Part shown: positions 10,101 through 19,909 of the stretch, piece by piece
How positions within the stretch are numbered: the stretch's first letter is position 1
Layout of the letters: each line of letters begins with the position of its first letter
Assembly (NCBI GenBank): GCA_017591395.1
Contig: WEDG01001270.1
Location: 1-64,000, forward strand
DNA: 64,000 nt
Source: Schistocephalus solidus
Taxonomy: Eukaryota > Platyhelminthes > Cestoda > Diphyllobothriidea > Diphyllobothriidae
Direction: 5' to 3'
Notes under the pieces: model-generated
Told to the model about the DNA's origin: nothing
The model's database searches: none
The model's input: the letters and a program-made list of their open reading frames with translations, nothing else
Translations under genes and position numbers: made by a program

Positions 10101-13100
10101 GTTCAAATATGCTATTGACTGGATTATTGGCAAGGCCCTGCCGGAAGTTGAAGTTGTTGAGCTTGCACGCGGATGCCAGCTGACTGATATCGACTACGCC
10201 GAATATATCGCCTTGCTAACTTAAGGCTTTGGTTATCTACAGCCTGTGATGTCACCGGTGAAAGAAGTCGCTAAATCCGTCTATTTATCTATAAACGATG
10301 GAAAGGACAAAGGGTTTCATGCTGCATCCCTGACCAGGAGAAGGCACCTGTAGATGTTAATGGCTGTTAACTTAAAAAAGTAAACAGTTTCAAACATCTT
10401 GGGGCTGGGCTGCTGTTCGCTGCACAGATTAATGAAGACGTCTCCCAAATTGATGTGAAGTGTATGCACTCGACGCAACACCTACCCCGCTTCGAAGATT
10501 CGCGTGGGCCGTGTTTCCGTCCCGTCTGTCCTTTTTTAATTGTGAATGCTCAGCGTTGCTTGTGGAAGATAAATGAAAACTGGAAGTATTGGACTACTTC
10601 TGTCGGAGAACCATCCTTCAAATGAAGTATACCAACTTCGTCTCAAATAAAACAGTCCTCACTCGCTACGACACCACCGCGAGGCTATCGAAGAAAGACG
10701 ACTCATGGGGTTGGGATGCATTCTTTGGTGTCCACCTCACGCTCTTAGTGTTGCTGACCGCGCTCCAGCACCGTTAACTACTTGGAGGAGTCAAACAGAG
10801 AGTCAACGGAAAACCTGTCTCCTCAAGATTCGTGAGGAGGTGGAAACGGTGCTGGGACCTTCGGTATTTGGCCTCCGTCGCTGGAGCTGTCCACATCCGC
10901 TGCCGCAAATCGTCACGTGTGAACAGGTAAAGTCCGTGATATTAAGGAGGCCAAGTACAAGAAAAATGTATTCCCCTTACTGAATTGAAAGTGCCTGGGC
11001 GTGGTAATATGTTTATGTTTGGAATTAGTGTGGTTAGTATAATATTCAGAGGCGCGATTTTTCTGTGACCCGCGGTTGCTTCACACCTTAACTAAAAATC
11101 TAGACGTCAGCAATTTCGCAGCAGTCACCTTTTTTGAAATGTCATGCTTAATACAAAGTATCGTCCTCGCCAACACATGTTTTTCGTCTCTTAGACGATG
11201 GCCGCACAAAGCCAGTGCCGAGGAAACAAGCAGCTAATCCAGATGCTCACGCGACTGGTGAAAACACATGTCTTATACGAGCCACTCTGGGCAAAAAGAA
11301 ACTCAGTACTGTTGTAAGTTTTATCTGAACCAGTTTGTAAAGCTCACTTATGGTGCTGTCTATGGTTTCTGTAATGAGAGCCCTTTAAAAAGTATTCTAA
11401 CTGAGATATTCCAGAACTGGTCATCGCCTCGTTTTCTTTGCTTACATTAAATCACCACGCGCCCTTTGTGTGTGGAGATTTCGGGTTTTCCGGTTTTCAT
11501 CGCTTCGTCTACAAAAGTCTCAGCGACTCTCTGTCACCCTATCCCACACCACCTCGAAGCCCGAAGAATACCACTCAATATAAATCGGATATAGGGATTA
11601 GAGGGACCGACGTTGGTCTTGTTACCCTTTTGAAATTTATGGAGCTCGTGTTTCGAATGCTACGGTGCCACACACCGAGAAATTCTCTCGGAGGAGCTCT
11701 ACGGGCAATGCAGCCTACTTCAGATGTTCGGTTTTAATGGAATAATTCTAAAAGCCAAACCACCCCTGAGTCCACACTATGTAAAACTTGAGCCGGTTTT
11801 TTGAAGTATTTAGACTAGCTAACATTTTCTTTGTAAGGGAACATCTCTTTTACTAATAAGCTCTATTAATTGCCGCATCTGCTGACGTAATTTTCCTAAG
11901 CAACCTTTAAAACAACACGAATTCTACCTTCCGGCGACCCACCTTCATGGCTTAAACACGAAGTAGTCTGTTTTTGCAGTGTTCCTTTCTCAATTTGACC
12001 ATCAGATATCACAGATTAGATTTGTTAAAAATCCCGGTGAAGCCGTTTTTCCTAGGCAGTATTGTTGTAGTCCCCAAGTCGCTAAAGTTCGAACATGGGT
12101 CACTTTTGAAAGGCAGCCTCTCATGCCACACCCACGTATTTTCTATGCACCGTTTGTGCCAAGCAACCGGGAGTACCCTTCAAGTGCGTCTGAAGTTGGT
12201 GTAAATTATCATAGGACAGACCGTCCTCTGACAACCACTGAGCAGGTATAAATATGTCCAACCAATCATTAACCTTCAGCAGACTGCATGTCGCCTTTCA
12301 TCAGAGGACTGTGTGTGCTGATCACATTAAATTTAAGTCAATATCTTTGATGCTATCAGAGCAAGACAACCTCCGCCGAAGATCTTTCTCTCCGGAGTTT
12401 CTTCTGTGTCCCTCTGAATCTAGTCCGTACCGATTCTTATCATTTCCCTCACCTGTTACTGCCCTCGTTTCTGGGGAAATCCTTCCTATGGGACAATATA
12501 CCTTTTCAATTATTAATTTTCCTCGAGCACACCACGAAATAGTTTACAGGATGGAACTTGCTGTCGCCTTTTCACGTTGGTCTATACACGCCATTGGTTA
12601 GATGTTCTAGCCTTCATACTGATCTCCAGTTTTCGTATGCACAAGTGCTCTTGCTTAGTTGTGTCGACGATTTACGAGTTGATTAACCGAGCAATGTTAG
12701 TAATAAGAATATTGAGAACCTCATATCCGTTGGGCGTATACGTGTTTCCTACTCTTCTATCGGGCATTCACAGTTCCCCGTGAGAATTCGAAAGCCTGTT
12801 AGATCAAGTATCTCCGTGGGGTCTACGTAGTCTTGCGTGGCCCCTTGCGCCATTTTTTGACACTCAAAAATTTCGACCCTAGTTAAGGCCGCTTCGTTCC
12901 CGTGTTAAGGTCTTTTTTGCTTACTTCGGCACTGTTTTTACCTGGAATCGGAGTTTTCCGGTTTTATTCTTAGCCCTCTAAACACGAATGGCTGACGATT
13001 AATGAAGAATACAACCTCAGTAGGTCGTAGGCGACCTTTCCTTGCAGGGCTCCATCTTTCAGGGGTTTTTGAGCTTAAAAACTGAGGCGACCTGACCTTC

Positions 13101-15616
13101 GTATAACTTTCGCGGAACGTGCCCCACGATTCCGAAAACATTTCTGTACGTGCTCGAAAGCCCTAGTGATTTTTCATTTAAACAAAACCCGATCTGTCAT
13201 GTTGACCGACTAACAAAATTCCGTGAGGTTTTATTTTGCAACCTGATCCCAACCCCTCCCCCTCCACGCAAAGACCACCCGATTTGTTTAAGATTGTTCA
13301 GTCTGTCATTGGATCGTTTAAACTCCAACTAAAGGCATCACAGGCAAGAAAATCGATCGAGGGATTGTTATTCCATTTTTTCACAGTACCGCCACGGCTT
13401 TGGTGCCTTTCAGAGAAAGATTTTGAGACATAAATGCCGCCTTAGGCTGATGGGATACTTGGTGCACACATCTAAACTGACAGTCTCTGATCACCTAGAC
13501 GGTACAGTTCCGCGTTTGAAACGTGGTCCATCAGCCAGAGCCTCCGTGTTCGTCGGAGGAACCTTTTTGAAAGTACTCCACCTTTTTTCCAACTCAGCAG
13601 GTTGCCACCGGTCTGGCTTCGCGTCTATGCAGTGGCACTATTTTATCTGTACCCCGTACCCTCTATCTTCTCGCGACTGCTCCGTCAGAGGCCAGGGCAC
13701 TTCGGGAACCGCTATTTTGTAGGCTATTTGCAAGCCAAGTCCTCCAGGTTATATCCTAGTTTCGTATCAAAGAAAATATGAGGTGGCAAGGCAGTAGTCT
13801 GCCTTAGCTCCCTATTTTTCCAAGGGAGGAGGAAATACCAGGGCATGCAGTTGGAAAAAATTGAGCAGTACTTTATGTTTCACATCTTTGGAAAGAATGC
13901 CTTCATGGCGCGGGGACCGTCGCTGACGGATATTTTCGGCGCAACTCTTGTTAGGGCTAAGACTGTGCTACCTTTTCCATGTCCTTAAGGAGCTGAACCG
14001 ATTTAGGCTAGTTAGGATCTCCCCCCTGTTTTGACTTGGTCTGTGTCTTTATCGTTGCGTCATTCTGGTTTGCTGCAGACTCCATATGTCACTCTCAAAG
14101 AAAGCTTTATATATTCATTCTAAGTGGTCAGACGGAGAACTACGCAGTTATGGCATTCCGATTTTGGAAGTGATTAAGAGTTCCATCACCAGGATGGTAT
14201 ACCGATTTGAGCTGCCGAGACCGTCTAGAAACCCATGGCTAGGCACTGTGCATGAGCAATAATGAATGGGTGTGTCAATCGTCTGTGACGTTGACGGACA
14301 ACTGGGTCAGGTCATTTGACCTTCAGCGCAACGCGTCATTTGATGGTCACAGGTTCGTCTGGCGGTTTGTGGAGCTGTTGTAGGAGGTCTCAACCAGGGC
14401 TCGTCTTGCCTTGATGTCGACCTGCGTCGGCATTCTCGTATCCACGGGTTTCAATTCATAACTGGCTTCCAGTTACTTGGTTACCTACAGGCTTCTATAG
14501 TTTTTGTTCACTTGTGTTCGATTTCAATCTTTTTACTATCCGACTAACGTGCATAGTTGCGAGACAGCTGTTGACATGGATTTCGGCCGATGTATGCTAA
14601 AACCAGCAGGAGTGTGTTCTGTAACTTTAAACCGGTTTCCGATGTATGGTAGGGAGTGCCGGTGTGGGCTTAACTTGTTTTTATCTGCGGGCGAATACGG
14701 ATAAAATTAAACCTATCACTTTACTCGACGACTCGATCGCAGGCCACGGTGGTCGAAATATTCAAGTTTTCGCTTGCCTCCCAGGGGTACTGGGGTTGGC
14801 CGGACAGCTGCCTGGTACATGCGGATGTTTGTGGCGACCGAGGTATTATCTTTGAGTGCTGTCGAATTTCCTGCCTGCCACATTGCTTCGTACGACGGTG
14901 GTTTTCGGTAAAAACGTAGCCGAGCGGTGTCTTCTAGCCAGTGATGCAGCCTCATTATACCTTGATTTCGGCTACGTTTATGGGTAGCTATACCGATTTC
15001 GCCACCTTGTTCGTTCAAGACACTGCATTCGGTAGGCTGCCATGGACCTCCCCAACAGAGCAATACCATCAGCCGAGGTTTTCACCTCCGTAGGGTATCG
15101 CAGAGACCGAGGACGGAATGAGGTGCCCTGTGAAACTCTCTCCTATTAACCAAACTACCTTCCTGCCGTTTAAACCCTTTTTACATTGGACGTTTGCCTT
15201 CTTTCCACAAATGACCTTAGCCCTATTTTTTTTTCTCTGCAACAGTAACTGCTTACAACCGATAGAACTGATTTCTTGCCTCGGTCGCGGTCTCTTTAAT
15301 GAAATCACATGCCCGTCAGTTACCGGGCCTTTTTACTCAGCCGCAATTTCTCCTGTTCATTTTTGTGTGTCTTTTTTAACCGAACTGTTTATTTCTGTAT
15401 TGACAGGTCCACCAAAAGGATATGAACCGTTTTAATCAGGCCTATGCCAACGTCCTAAAAGCCAACCTTGACGGTTTAAAGAAGAGAGACAAGCGCGTTG
15501 CCGCGGCACCCGTAAAAGCGTCTGTGGGGACGTCCAAAGCCACCACCAAGTCTCAGAAATCGCCGTTAATTGGCGCTGCTGCCGCTGCCGGCACCGGCGC
15601 AACCAGATCGCCCTAA
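7184..15616 (+). CDS. SRP14: signal recognition particle 14 kDa subunit (SRP14), four exons
   Basis: Role (known): with SRP9 it binds the Alu domain of SRP RNA and slows elongation during cotranslational targeting to the ER. Exons seen: about 7184-7205 (LLDNDA); 7236-7308 (FLSALTKMFADAKSGRSLFI then TMKR plus one base); 11195-11313 (DGRTKPVPRK to CLIRATLGKKKLSTV); 15407-15616 (VHQKDMNRFNQAYANVLKAN then LDGLKKRDKR and an Ala/Thr-rich tail, TAA at 15614). All junctions are GT-AG. The Tyr before DGR is split T|AC across intron 2. Introns are 30 nt (7206-7235), 3886 nt and 4093 nt. The product is about 140 residues, close to the family's usual length. The basic DGLKKRDKR segment matches the conserved C-terminal arm. 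Odd: the ATG at 7184 is followed by CTT T CTA GAC, one T too many for MLLDNDA, and no in-frame ATG lies between the upstream stop and exon end. This may be an indel error, a real frameshift or an unseen upstream start exon. Identification is firm; the start is not. Confidence 0.9.
7309..8289 (+). other. SRP14 intron 2, 5' part
   Basis: Intronic DNA from the donor at 7309 (GTAAGC) to the start of the RTE-type insertion. No exon or named repeat was recognised. Modest ORFs here lack recognisable similarity. Confidence 0.6.
8290..10980 (+). mobile_element. RTE-like LINE, nearly full length but decayed, in SRP14 intron 2
   Basis: Seen on the + strand in order: LYQYKVDFCCLSEVR (8487-8535, start of AP endonuclease), ISVVIVYAPTSAV (about 8730-8770), SNQVDYILVNW (about 9010-9042, endonuclease end), PAEMYKSFWT, YTLVPVFKKVDKTICKNFNG and ISLIDFAAKVFA (9550-9750, RT N-terminal), SQAGLHAGRGCADQIFTLRR (9798-9860), VCFLDFSATLDSIHRDS (motif A), LGMRSGVQQVSVLSPNLFKY (motif B) and LTDIDYAEYIALL (motif C, where the usual YADD is YAEY, about 10180-10215). 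C-terminal blocks are VNSFKHLGAGLL, KLEVLDYFCRRTIL, TNFVSNKTV and VETVLGPSVFGLRRW (to about 10880). Frameshifts, stops and the lost aspartate make it inactive. It lies in the sense direction of SRP14. Confidence 0.87.
11314..14639 (+). other. SRP14 intron 3, 5' and central part
   Basis: Starts at the donor GTAAGT (11314). It contains many short ORFs but none with a motif I can name. Sequence composition is mixed, with no clear repeat structure seen. Confidence 0.6.
14640..15069 (-). mobile_element. RTE-like LINE C-terminal remnant (antisense, in SRP14 intron 3)
   Basis: The - frame at 14716-15069 includes SVATNIRMYQAAVRPTPVPL followed by KRKLEYFDHRGLRSSRRVK. This corresponds to the post-RT segment of RTE-type ORFs (KIRVYRASVR, then a Cys/Trp-rich turn, then DERKLEVFDHHCLR), seen in another form at 10560-10630 of this window. 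The segment before it is diverged. Antisense to SRP14 and not functional. Confidence 0.6.
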
Positions 15617-16858
15617 ATTCACGCAGTCATTCGAGACCCCTACCATCCATCATTTCGCCAGACCCGTGTGATTGGGTCCCACTCCCTGTCCCCCCCCCCT
15701 TCTCCCAACCCTTTTTGAGGTCTTTCTACCGCGATGTTTGCCTACCTTTTCGCTAATCATGCTCGAATTTGCTCACTGACTGTTGTATTTTTCTCCCGTG
15801 CTCTCTCACCACTCTGTACATAATTACTTAATAGGCAACTTCTTTCTGTGCGTGGTTTCTGGAACACTTAGGCGGGGAACCCTGCTGACACTGTTATCCA
15901 CCCAGCAAATAGGCATTGTGCCTTACAGGTTGACCTTCACACCACGTCAGTCAATGAGTCCAATGCCATTACCAGCTATTTTACCGGCTCGGACTTGGGA
16001 GAGGGAGGAGAGCGTGTGGCCGATACTGGAAAATTCATTCCCATGGCATATCAGCACATTTCTCATTTAGGCTATGTGTGGCGTGCTTGAATTTATCACG
16101 ACGCGTTGAGGGTCTTTGCTTTGCAAGACGGTTTTTTCTGGGCCATGTGAAAGGTGTAAATTGTCATGCCAACCGTCTCTTTCGTGTAGCGTTTCTGTCG
16201 GGTCTCGTTGGGCACAAATGCAAGCCTTGTGCGCGATCTAGTACTCGCGATTGTACTACAGCACCGGAATATTTGCGATTGCAGGCGCCAGTGTGTATGA
16301 ACGTAAGGTGTTTGCGACAGTGAAATACTTGCCCGTGACTGTAAATGGCTTCGCCTGGCGATGTGCATTCTCATGCAAAGTTAACCTAAATTCTGGAACG
16401 TGTTTTCGATTAGGAAGAATTACTCGAGAGTGGTTTTAATAGTAATTATTGTGCGCCATATTCCCGTGCTATTTCAGACACGCCAGGATGCCGGCTTTTT
16501 AACGCCTCTCTTTTTGGTCATCTGCAAAAACCAAGCTGGGTTAAAGAACGAATACGTAATACGCACGTCATGCCTATATTGCTTTTCGGTGATAGTATAA
16601 ATTCAAATATATTTTATAGAAAACGTGCAAACGCATCATTTTTTGTGTGGGCACGAAATCACTTCTTCATATTTCATAATCACAGAAAGGGTATATTTAG
16701 GTTACAAAAATGTTTTCAAATTCACGAATAGTTTTGAACGTAATCCACCGTTGTATTTAAGTTTAGGTTTTTTAGCCTAAAAATAGTATACTTTACATAT
16801 AAGGAACGTAATTCGTGCCTCTTTTTCGTTGAGAAGGGACCATATAATACTCAATAAA
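15617..16858 (+). other. probable SRP14 3' UTR and downstream
   Basis: No coding motif follows the SRP14 stop. The first clear AATAAA on the + strand is at 16853-16858, about 1.24 kb downstream, which would give a long 3' UTR. An unseen variant signal nearer the stop is equally possible. A C-run occurs at about 15690-15700. Confidence 0.3.
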
Positions 16859-17149
16859 TTTTTATTGACTGTGGTGTATGTTGTGTCCGTAATGAAGAGC
16901 TTTAATAAGAGGACAGACACGATGCTACTCAAATGGACGCTTCACGGTCCTAAAATCTCATAATCGGAAACTGTTTTCAAAACCATAAACTATCATTTCT
17001 TCGAGATTAAATTTTTAATCTGACGTGATTGGCTGTCAACTGAGTACAAGAAAGGCTATTTTGTATAAATATATCTGAATCTATAAATACATCGGAAACA
17101 AATCAAAACAATATCTCCTACTTAAGTTGTCCTTTTATACCCTGTATTG
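16859..17149. other. AT-rich spacer
   Basis: Nothing recognisable on either strand. Confidence 0.4.
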
Positions 17150-17480
17150 TTTTTTATGTGGTTGAAACCCCACTAACACGAATGACGAACCCACTGCCTC
17201 TCCGATTTCTCCTGCCCACGCTGCGCCCGCAACTTCACCTCACGCATCAGCCTGGTCGGTCACCTGCGAATCCATCGCACGGAGACAGGCGAATTAGTGC
17301 CTGGGACTCCGGCATACAGTCACCGCGCCCGCCTCCACTGCTCTCACTGTTTCCGCATGGGCCTATTAGGACACATGCGCCTCCACGAAAACCTGCTGTA
17401 AACCACCGGAGACTAAGCCACATCAGCGCACACTACCTGAAATAATACATAAACAACACCCTCACCATCATCATGTACCC
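17150..17480 (+). mobile_element. LINE 3' end with C2H2 zinc-finger tail
   Basis: The + frame from 17186 to the TAA at 17399-17401 reads CLSDFSCPRCARNFTSRISL, VGHLRIHRTETGELVPG, then LHCSHCFRMGLLGHMRLHEN. The first finger is complete (C-x2-C-x12-H-x3-H, from 17213). The second keeps C-x2-C and H-x3-H but has only seven residues between, a likely internal loss of five. A TGA lies in frame just upstream (17183). From recall, fingers of this type end the ORF of some flatworm and fish LINEs; no RT is attached here, so this is an isolated 3' fragment. A degenerate host zinc-finger gene is the alternative. Confidence 0.6.
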
Positions 17481-17488
17481 GAGAATAT

Positions 17489-18245
17489 CATGGTGTCCTA
17501 GAAACCGTGGCTTGGAAGGCTGCCAATGTGACGCTTACACCGGACCACGCCGTCGGCCCAGTGTATCTACTCTGTGTCGAGGGGCTGACCAGTGAACTGG
17601 GAGTCAGACGGCGGTTGTTCCTCCATATCCCCCGATTTAATTAATCCTGGTGTGTGCGTTATGGGGCTAGATCGTGCTGCGGCGCTCGAAGATGGGTTCG
17701 CCGGCCTGTCAGCCAATGCGCCCACTCCCACATCAGACAACTGACCGGCTCGGACGGTGGTCTGATTGTTGAGCGGGAGAGAGAGTGAGGTTGATAGTTC
17801 GGCGCATTTTCCTCGCTATAAATGATCTGACGCGCTTGAAACAATTACGGTACCCTAAAAGCCGTGGTTTGGATGGTTTTCCACTGGCGGGATAACTCTG
17901 ACCGCGTGGTCAGCCCAGTTTGTGTTTTTTGTTAATTGGCTGAATGGTGGACTGAGATTCGGGCTGCAATGGCTCCTTCTTAATGTGGCGTTTATGGCAC
18001 TCCCACTCAGTTGGGATGCGAGCTACCCCCTCTAGTGTTCTTGTTTTGTGTTGGATCACAGTGCGTGGGCCTACGCATTCTCCCATCTCCGGTCTTCTTG
18101 ACTCTGTTTTGACACCGGGTTACGGTTGGGGAGTGGAACAGAGAGTGAGATAGATGCGGCGCAATTCGCTGTCCCTGCACCACCATTTTTGGAGCATACT
18201 GTGGACATCCTTGAAAACGACTGTGTGTGCATCGACGTTGCTTGA
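17489..18245. repeat. dispersed repeat family X, two copies in tandem
   Basis: Two related units follow one another (about 17489-17845 and 17846-18245). Shared landmarks are AACCGTGG / AAGCCGTGG followed by TTGGA near each start, and toward each end a GA-rich block (GAGAGAGAGTGAG / CAGAGAGTGAGATAGAT) followed by CGGCGCA. A third copy with TACGGTACGCTAAAAGCCGT lies at 47039-47330, and the GA-rich end recurs at about 44960-45050. No coding capacity was recognised. Confidence 0.6.
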
Positions 18246-19837
18246 CTGACCCAGGTACGTTTGGTTTACCATATCTCGACCAACAGTAGACTGAAAGAGC
18301 CACCGCCTCCTTCCATCTATTCTGCTCTTATCCCTGTGCATATTCAGTCGAAAACCGTAGGTGTACTTCGGGAAACAACTTTACAGAGAACTTCAGTCCA
18401 CTTATCGATGCCGGTGTCGTCGGGAACGGGGAGTGCCAAGGAGGGGAAGTGTGACACATTTACTAGGCAATCTTTTGACCAGAATGCTGTAAGGAAAAAG
18501 TTGAATAAATGGTAAAAAACTTGTCCATTTCACTATGCTGGATGGCTTGGTCAATATAAATGTGTGCTTATAGGAAACAACAATAAAAGCAACAGTTCAG
18601 ACGTCGATTCCAACGAGGTCAACCGTGGGGCACACAGTAAGGCTTCTACCGCACTCTCTACCTGTCCACCACCTTGGCCCGGGGTCATGACGAAGTCAAG
18701 AAAACTGGAGGCGGGAGGGGGCGCAGATGGCTGGCGTGGCCGGAGCCGCCCCTAAGTGTGCTGCCACATTTGGCTTGGATCCCATTTATTGGGAGTCTAA
18801 TGACCACAATAGAACTCGGATCGACTGTCCGAGTACGCTAAGTGAGCTCAGCATCATCCACCTGCGCGATGCTTGTGCCAACACCGGCATCCCTCATATG
18901 GTGACTCAGCAAGGACTCAGCGTATATAGTATTTTGTTGACCGTCACAATATCCCCAGCTCCTCTGCTGCAGTTAGTACTTAATCGAGGCCTCTGTGGTA
19001 GAAATCACCTGCTTTACAGTGAATTGTACTCGCCTGAGTAGACCCCAATAGGTGCTGGACCACAGTATGTGTTGCAACAAGGAGCGTATCTCGGATATAA
19101 TGACGCGATTTACTGATATTAGAAGGACTTTTGAGATCCACACGTCAGGTGCCTACGTAATCAGACCACGCACTGTTCGAACTGTCGAACGTGCATCAAC
19201 CCAAGGAGGAACGACCGGGCTTACGGGATCTCGTAGATCAGTCGGCTCCGGAATCTGTCTCCGTCAACAAGCAGGCTACAGTAATGGAAACAATGTATAA
19301 CACGATGTTTTGGAGAAAAACGCTTGTTTAACTTCTGAGGCCAACAGACACCCCGCAGTTCCTGTCCAGTTTCAGGAAGCCCTAGCGTATTGTTATGATA
19401 GGGACTGCAAGTCACCGTTTAACAAGGCTGTGTGACAGTCCAGCTCCACGCTTGCTGCTTTTGTCACGACCTCTTCTTACCCGCCTCAAGCTCCAGCGCA
19501 GAAGTTTACTCACCCGTGTTGTCCGCCTCACACATTTAATCGAATGGCTGTTGGCGCCACCCGCGTTGTCCGCCTGTCGGTTCGCTGCTGGGCCACGCGA
19601 GCCTTTGCAATAGCCTAGGCTAAGTCACTTTAAAAATACTGTTGTATTTTCCTACGGCGACAAATGCTATTTCAATATCTGAAGCTCATTTGACCCTCAC
19701 GTACTGTACTGCTTGTTTAAGGTTGTTTTATCGTGGTCCATTCTTTTAATTCGCAATTTTCCGCAGTTTGCCGATAGTGAAGAGCTGTCCGCCGTTTCCC
19801 GTGTATTCGTGAACGATTGTGCGTCTCGATTAATGTA
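18246..19837. other. unassigned DNA
   Basis: A GC-richer stretch (18600-18760) gives short overlapping ORFs without a recognisable domain. I could not assign exons or name repeats. Confidence 0.4.
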
Positions 19838-19909
19838 ATGAGTGTTGTACTTATCGTTTTTTCAGTAGCTGGTCTATTTGTTATTATAATCTTTGTTACC
19901 TGGCTATAA
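19838..19909 (+). CDS. possible 23-residue single-span membrane peptide (speculative)
   Basis: ATG at 19838 to TAA at 19907-19909 encodes 23 residues, nearly all hydrophobic (starts MSVVLIVFSVAGLF, ends FVTWL), enough for one transmembrane helix. An immediate start-stop ATGTAA at 19833-19838 overlaps the ATG. No family is recognised. T-rich DNA can produce such ORFs by chance, and no splice or transcript signal was found, so this is only a candidate. Confidence 0.12.
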   Translation: MSVVLIVFSVAGLFVIIIFVTWL

